A stretch of 64,000 nucleotides of DNA from Roseateles_B sp051857535 (GTDB taxonomy: Bacteria > Pseudomonadota > Gammaproteobacteria > Burkholderiales > Burkholderiaceae_C). The notes below the pieces were generated by a model. The model had not been told where the DNA came from, did no database searches, and saw only the letters and a list, made by a program, of their open reading frames with translations. Numbering within the stretch: position 1 is the stretch's first letter; each line of letters opens with the position of its first letter. Location of the stretch: contig NZ_JBPZGY010000004.1 in NCBI RefSeq assembly GCF_051857535.1, forward strand, positions 1 through 64,000, in the 5' to 3' direction. The position numbers and the translations under genes are program-made. This document shows positions 60,938 through 64,000 of the stretch, in pieces.

Positions 60938-61003
60938 GGCGTGATGACGGCGTGACGACGGCGTAGTGCCGGCGTAGTGCCGGCGTGGTGTTGGCGTGGT
61001 GTT
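60938..61003. promoter_or_regulatory. 11-bp-pitch repeat array 2: six tandem units, likely SARP-type operator
   Basis: Six perfect-length units of 11 bp start at 60938, 60949, 60960, 60971, 60982 and 60993, each GGCGT(G/A)(A/G)TG-like. Read on the minus strand they are heptamers (Y)ACGCCG separated by 4 bp. A -10-like CATAGG (60906-60901) lies downstream in the operon's direction. The SARP/BTAD regulator gene ends 97 bp away. Confidence 0.7.
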
Positions 61004-61030
61004 GGGGGACAGAGGCGGGCAGTGCCGCGC

Positions 61031-61071
61031 GTGAATGCGCTGCAGGCCCCAGGGCGGGGCCGCGCATTCAC
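61031..61071 (-). terminator. Hairpin after the BTAD regulator gene
   Basis: GTGAATGCGC (61031-61040) pairs perfectly with GCGCATTCAC (61062-61071), and GGCCCC/GGGGCC pair inside. It begins 29 bp after the regulator stop on the minus strand. No U-tract follows, so it may only pause or partly terminate transcription. Confidence 0.5.
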
Positions 61072-61099
61072 AGGGACGGGGAGGAAAGGAGAGAGGGGC

Positions 61100-62059
61100 T
61101 CAGTGGCCGAAGTCCAGCTGCGTCTGCAGGTGGGCATCCGCCTGGGCCAGGTGCCAGCGGACCTGGAGCAGGGCCTCGTTCCAGGGCAGGAAGCTGGGGG
61201 CTTGCGCCGCGGCTCGTCCGGCCGGCTGCAAGGCCGCAGACGGCGTGAGGAGGCCGGCTCCGGTCGCGGTCGCGGCGGGCCGCGTGGCTTCCCGGGCGAT
61301 CTCCTGGTAGAGCGCCAGGGTCTCGGCCATGGGAGCGATGGCCAGCTCGCGCTTGAGCGCGGCGCGGCAGCGCTCGAACTGGGTCAGGGCCAGGGCGCGC
61401 TGGCCGGCGGCGAGGTGGCAGCGCATCAGCTCACGGTGAACGTCCTCGCGCAGTGCGTCCATGTCCAGCATGGCCTCGCCGTGCTGGATGGCGTCCTGCC
61501 ATTGCCCCTGCAGGCTGCTGAGGTGCATCAGCCGCGCGAGCGCGCCCAGCTGCATGCGGCGGTGGCGCTCGCGCAGGCGCAGCGCCCAGTCGTCCTGGTA
61601 GCCGGCCAGCACATCGCCGCGATAGAGCTGAACGGCCTCGCGCAGGGCCAGCACGTCCTGGGTCTCCAGCTGCTCCACCGGCCTGGCCAGGGGCTTCTCA
61701 ACCAGGGCCAGGTAGCGCTCCAGGTCCGACTGCACCTGCACATGGCGAGCGATGCGCACGCCGCCTTGGCGGTCGGTCTCGATGATGGCGCCGCTGGCCA
61801 GGGGCGGCTGCTCCAGGGCCCGGCGCAGGCGCCACAGCAGGGTGTTGAAGCAGGCGGCGCTGGCCGATTCCGGCCCACCGCCCCACAGTTCGCGGCACAG
61901 CTCGCCGCGGTTCAGGGCCTGGCCGCGGCCCAGTGCCAGCAGGGCCAGCAGGCCACCGAGGCGTCCGCTGAGTGCAAGGCTGCGCTGCGGGGCCCAGTGG
62001 CCGGTGTGCAGGCTGACGCTGTAGGCGCCGAACAGTTCAAGGCGAAGCTGAACGTCCAT
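61100..62059 (-). CDS. AfsR/SARP-type transcriptional regulator (winged helix + BTAD)
   Basis: The product has 319 residues from ATG 62059; an in-frame ATG 22 codons earlier lacks family likeness. Residues 3-95 form an OmpR/SARP-like winged helix: LELFGAYSVSL, LSGRLGGLLALLALGRGQALNRGELCRELWG and the recognition-helix region ACFNTLLWRLRRAL. Residues 105-255 are a bacterial transcriptional activation domain of TPR-like helices (LREAVQLYRGDVLAGYQDDWALRLRERHRRM, HLAAGQRALALTQFERCRAALKRELAIAP). Such activators bind direct repeats of 11-bp pitch, and just such arrays follow this gene. It most likely activates the downstream operon. No NTPase domain is attached, so the signal it senses is unclear. 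Confidence 0.85.
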   Translation of the reverse strand: MDVQLRLELFGAYSVSLHTGHWAPQRSLALSGRLGGLLALLALGRGQALNRGELCRELWGGGPESASAACFNTLLWRLRRALEQPPLASGAIIETDRQGGVRIARHVQVQSDLERYLALVEKPLARPVEQLETQDVLALREAVQLYRGDVLAGYQDDWALRLRERHRRMQLGALARLMHLSSLQGQWQDAIQHGEAMLDMDALREDVHRELMRCHLAAGQRALALTQFERCRAALKRELAIAPMAETLALYQEIAREATRPAATATGAGLLTPSAALQPAGRAAAQAPSFLPWNEALLQVRWHLAQADAHLQTQLDFGH

Positions 62060-62125
62060 ATCGCTCGATGGCGCCTGCCTGCGCGGGCGCTCGTGAGAAC
62101 CGCTGGGCTGGCGATCTTTACACAA

Positions 62126-62141
62126 CTGCTCAATTGAGCAG
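62126..62141. promoter_or_regulatory. 16-bp perfect palindrome upstream of the BTAD regulator
   Basis: CTGCTCAATTGAGCAG is a perfect dyad 67 bp before the regulator start. It could be an operator for another repressor or a leader hairpin. No matching site is seen elsewhere in the window. Confidence 0.5.
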
Positions 62142-62214
62142 CCCCCTACTGTCAGATCTAGCAGGGTCGAAGTTAGGGGTTTTCAAGACAGCCCGATTGC
62201 GGTCCAGAAAACAA

Positions 62215-62236
62215 AAAGGCTGCACGAGGCAGCCTG
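62215..62236 (-). terminator. Rho-independent terminator of the SlyD-like gene
   Basis: AGGCTGC (62218-62224) pairs with GCAGCCT (62230-62236) around a short loop. On the minus strand it is followed by TTTTTGTTTT. It starts 20 bp after the leftward stop codon. Confidence 0.88.
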
Positions 62237-62256
62237 TGAAGACGAGACGTCTGGCC

Positions 62257-62778
62257 TCAGTGCAGCGCTTCCCCGGGGGGCGCTCCATTGACGATGCTGA
62301 AGACCGCTTCACCGACCGAACCGGCTTCGATCTCTTCCTCGGTGGCTTCGCGGACATCGCGCACGCGCAGGTGCATGCGCAAGCCTACGCCGGCCAGGGG
62401 ATGGTTGCCGTCCAGCACCACATGCTCGGGGTAGACCTCGGTGACGGTGTAGATCAGCTCCTGCGGCATGTCCTCGGTGGCGGCACCTTCGGGCAGGCCT
62501 TCGAACTGCATGCCGACATCCACGTTCTCGGGCATCAGGCTGCGGGCTTCGAAGCAGACGAGCTGGGCGTCGTAGTCGCCGAAGGCATGTTCCGGGTCCA
62601 GGGCCACGCTGGCCTCGAAGCCGGCTTCCTGGCCGGCTATGGCTTCTTCGACCTTGGCAAAGAGATCTTCGCCGCCGAAGAAGAACTCCAGCGGTTCGGC
62701 CAGTTCATCGATCAGTTGGCCTTGGGCATCTTCCAGTCTCCAGCTCAGGGAGACGACGCAGGGGGCGGTGATTTGCAT
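62257..62778 (-). CDS. FKBP-type peptidyl-prolyl isomerase, SlyD-like
   Basis: The product has 173 residues from ATG 62778; the frame extends further upstream without family likeness. The FKBP core is interrupted by an insert-in-flap domain as in SlyD. It begins VVSLSWRLEDAQGQLIDEL, then EPLEFFFGGEDLFAKVEEAIAGQEAGFEASVALDPEHAFGDYD, the flap region LMPENVDVGMQFEG and ends VVLDGNHPLAGVGLRMHLRVRDVREATEEE. The histidine-rich metal tail of E. coli SlyD is missing, which is usual for FkpB/short SlyD proteins. It catalyses prolyl isomerisation and can act as a chaperone. Divergent from the cupin gene 55 bp away. Confidence 0.88.
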   Translation of the reverse strand: MQITAPCVVSLSWRLEDAQGQLIDELAEPLEFFFGGEDLFAKVEEAIAGQEAGFEASVALDPEHAFGDYDAQLVCFEARSLMPENVDVGMQFEGLPEGAATEDMPQELIYTVTEVYPEHVVLDGNHPLAGVGLRMHLRVRDVREATEEEIEAGSVGEAVFSIVNGAPPGEALH

Positions 62779-62833
62779 CCCGCGATTGTCCCACGGCAAG
62801 AGGACCGGGTTGCCGCGCGGCGACAATGCGCGG

Positions 62834-63967
62834 ATGAACACAAGCCTCAAGACCCCGTTGCTGGGCGGCCTCAGCCCGGACCAATTCATGCGCAAGTACT
62901 GGCAGCGCAAGCCCTTGCTGGTGCGCCAGGCCCTGCCTGGCATTCGCCCGCCGGCCAGCCGCAGCGAACTCGCCGCCTTGGCCGCCAGCGAGGACGTGGA
63001 GTCCCGCCTGGTGTCGCAATTCCAGGGCAAGTGGGCCCTCAAGCAGGGGCCGGTGGCCAAGCTGCCGCCCTGGAGCAAGCCCGGCTGGACCCTGCTGGTG
63101 CAAGGCCTGGACCTGCATGTGCAGGCGGCGCATGAGTTGCTGTCGCAGTTCCGCTTCGTGCCCGAGGCGCGGCTGGATGACCTGATGATCTCCTATGCCA
63201 GCGATGGCGGCGGTGTCGGCCCGCATTTCGATTCCTACGACGTCTTCCTGATCCAGGTCCATGGCAAGCGCCACTGGCGCATCGGCCGCCAAGGGCATGC
63301 CACGACGGGGATGCTGCGTCCTGACGTGCCGGTCAAGCTGCTGGCGGACTTCGAGCCCGAGCAGGAATTCACCCTGGAGCCGGGCGACATGCTCTACCTG
63401 CCGCCGGGCTGGGCGCACGACGGCATCGCCCTCGGCGAATGCATGACCTGCTCCGTGGGTTTTCGCACGCCCTGGCGCGCGGAGCTGGCCCGCGAGCTGC
63501 TGCAGCGGCTGATGGACGATGAGTCCCAGGCCTATGCCAACAAGATGTACGCCGACCCCAAGCAGCCCGCCACCGATGCGCCCGGTGCCATACCGCAGCA
63601 GTTGCTGGACTTCTCCCGCGATGCCTGCGAGCGTGCGCTGCGCGAGCCCCTTGCCCTGGAGCGCGCGCTTGGCGAGGCCCTGACTGAGCCCAAGCCCAAG
63701 GTCTTCTTCGAGACGGGCGACGCCCTGCCCAAGGGCGCGGCTGCGGTGCTGGATAGGCGCAGCCGGATGATGTATGACCGCGCCCATGTCTTCATCAACG
63801 GCGAGTCCTACCGTGCAGGCGGCCGCGATGCCACACTGATGCGTCGCCTGGCTGACCAGCGAGCCCTGAGCGCGCGTGAGGTGGCCCAGCTTTCCGAAGG
63901 CGCTCGCGAGCTGCTGGACCAGTGGGCGGAGGATGGCTGGGTGCAGGTGGACAGCGATCCGGCCTGA
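62834..63967 (+). CDS. Cupin/JmjC-type ribosomal oxygenase (RoxA/YcfD-like)
   Basis: The product has 377 residues from ATG 62834. The Fe(II)/2-oxoglutarate site is visible as HFD in GGGVGPHFDSYDVFLIQVHGKRHW, and the distal histidine is in YLPPGWAHDGIAL. The opening GLSPDQFMRKYWQRKPLLVRQA and the C-terminal winged-helix region (SAREVAQLSEGARELLDQWAEDGWV) are those of RoxA, which hydroxylates an arginine of ribosomal protein L16 in E. coli. Order and length agree with that family. It is divergent from the SlyD-like gene. L16 as substrate is inferred from family membership. Confidence 0.85.
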   Translation: MNTSLKTPLLGGLSPDQFMRKYWQRKPLLVRQALPGIRPPASRSELAALAASEDVESRLVSQFQGKWALKQGPVAKLPPWSKPGWTLLVQGLDLHVQAAHELLSQFRFVPEARLDDLMISYASDGGGVGPHFDSYDVFLIQVHGKRHWRIGRQGHATTGMLRPDVPVKLLADFEPEQEFTLEPGDMLYLPPGWAHDGIALGECMTCSVGFRTPWRAELARELLQRLMDDESQAYANKMYADPKQPATDAPGAIPQQLLDFSRDACERALREPLALERALGEALTEPKPKVFFETGDALPKGAAAVLDRRSRMMYDRAHVFINGESYRAGGRDATLMRRLADQRALSAREVAQLSEGARELLDQWAEDGWVQVDSDPA

Positions 63968-64000
63968 GCCAGCCGCAGCGGCCAGGTCCCCAGCACTTGA

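Noticed and set aside
55941..60944. 1,667-codon open frame on the plus strand
   Set aside because: It is antisense to the three-enzyme gene. Its translation is Gly/Ala/His/Val-rich with no motif, while the minus strand has complete catalytic sets. GC-rich third positions create such long shadow frames.
44422..62059. Prophage, type VI secretion or extracellular contractile injection locus
   Set aside because: No sheath, tube, baseplate, spike, portal, terminase or AAA+ unfoldase could be recognised. Papain/CHAP and protease domains alone are not sufficient.

Overview
The window is high-GC (roughly two thirds G+C by eye) chromosomal DNA. Gene content and protein wording point to a betaproteobacterium of the order Burkholderiales, probably the Roseateles / Pelomonas / Rubrivivax neighbourhood. 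That placement is an inference from a PrsT-type TPR lipoprotein, a Leu-type dehydrogenase beside a branched-chain amino-acid ABC transporter, an L16-hydroxylase-like cupin and GC-rich intergenic repeat elements; no rRNA is present to confirm it.

Positions 1-28,076 are mainly core and housekeeping genes. They comprise the end of livG and livF flanked by two inverted copies of an intergenic repeat, a Leu/Phe/Val dehydrogenase, a 2-oxoglutarate amino-acid dioxygenase, a ferredoxin-type reductase, an SDR epimerase, a rhomboid protease, tRNA-Leu(CAA), cysM-tusA, galU, a catalytically odd 2-hydroxyacid dehydrogenase, valS, an S15-type hydrolase, an acyltransferase-SGNH membrane protein, guaC (with a 64-bp tandem array grown from its own 3' end), a KAS III enzyme overlapping an S41 peptidase, PBP1A, sbcB and a prsT-like lipoprotein gene. 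Positions 28,077-31,660 hold minisatellites, a small secreted protein and a Fur-controlled feoAB pair.

Positions 31,900-42,812 form a leftmost-promoter, rightward operon for nucleoside uptake and salvage: a BMP-family binding protein, a double ATPase, two permeases, cytidine deaminase, purine nucleoside phosphorylase, deoC and deoA. trmB, coaBC and dut follow. A PurR/LacI-like operator lies at its promoter. Positions 42,878-44,149 hold a Gre-type factor, an IS110 remnant and a lower-GC SnoaL-like gene framed like an integron cassette.

Positions 44,422-62,059 are the accessory highlight: thirteen leftward genes, almost all abutting or overlapping. They are headed by an AfsR/SARP-type (winged helix + BTAD) regulator. 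Downstream come a small conserved protein, a 1,419-residue protein combining a permuted papain-like amidase, a trypsin-like protease and a CHAP-like amidase, a subtilisin-like protease, four paralogues of one uncharacterised family, and five further proteins without a recognised function. No protein shows a Sec signal. The gap between regulator and operon carries direct-repeat arrays with an exact 11-bp pitch, which is the known spacing of SARP operators. I read this as one regulated multi-protein system of unknown purpose, perhaps a proteolytically matured lytic or defensive assembly.

The window closes with an SlyD-like isomerase (-) and a RoxA-like cupin hydroxylase (+).
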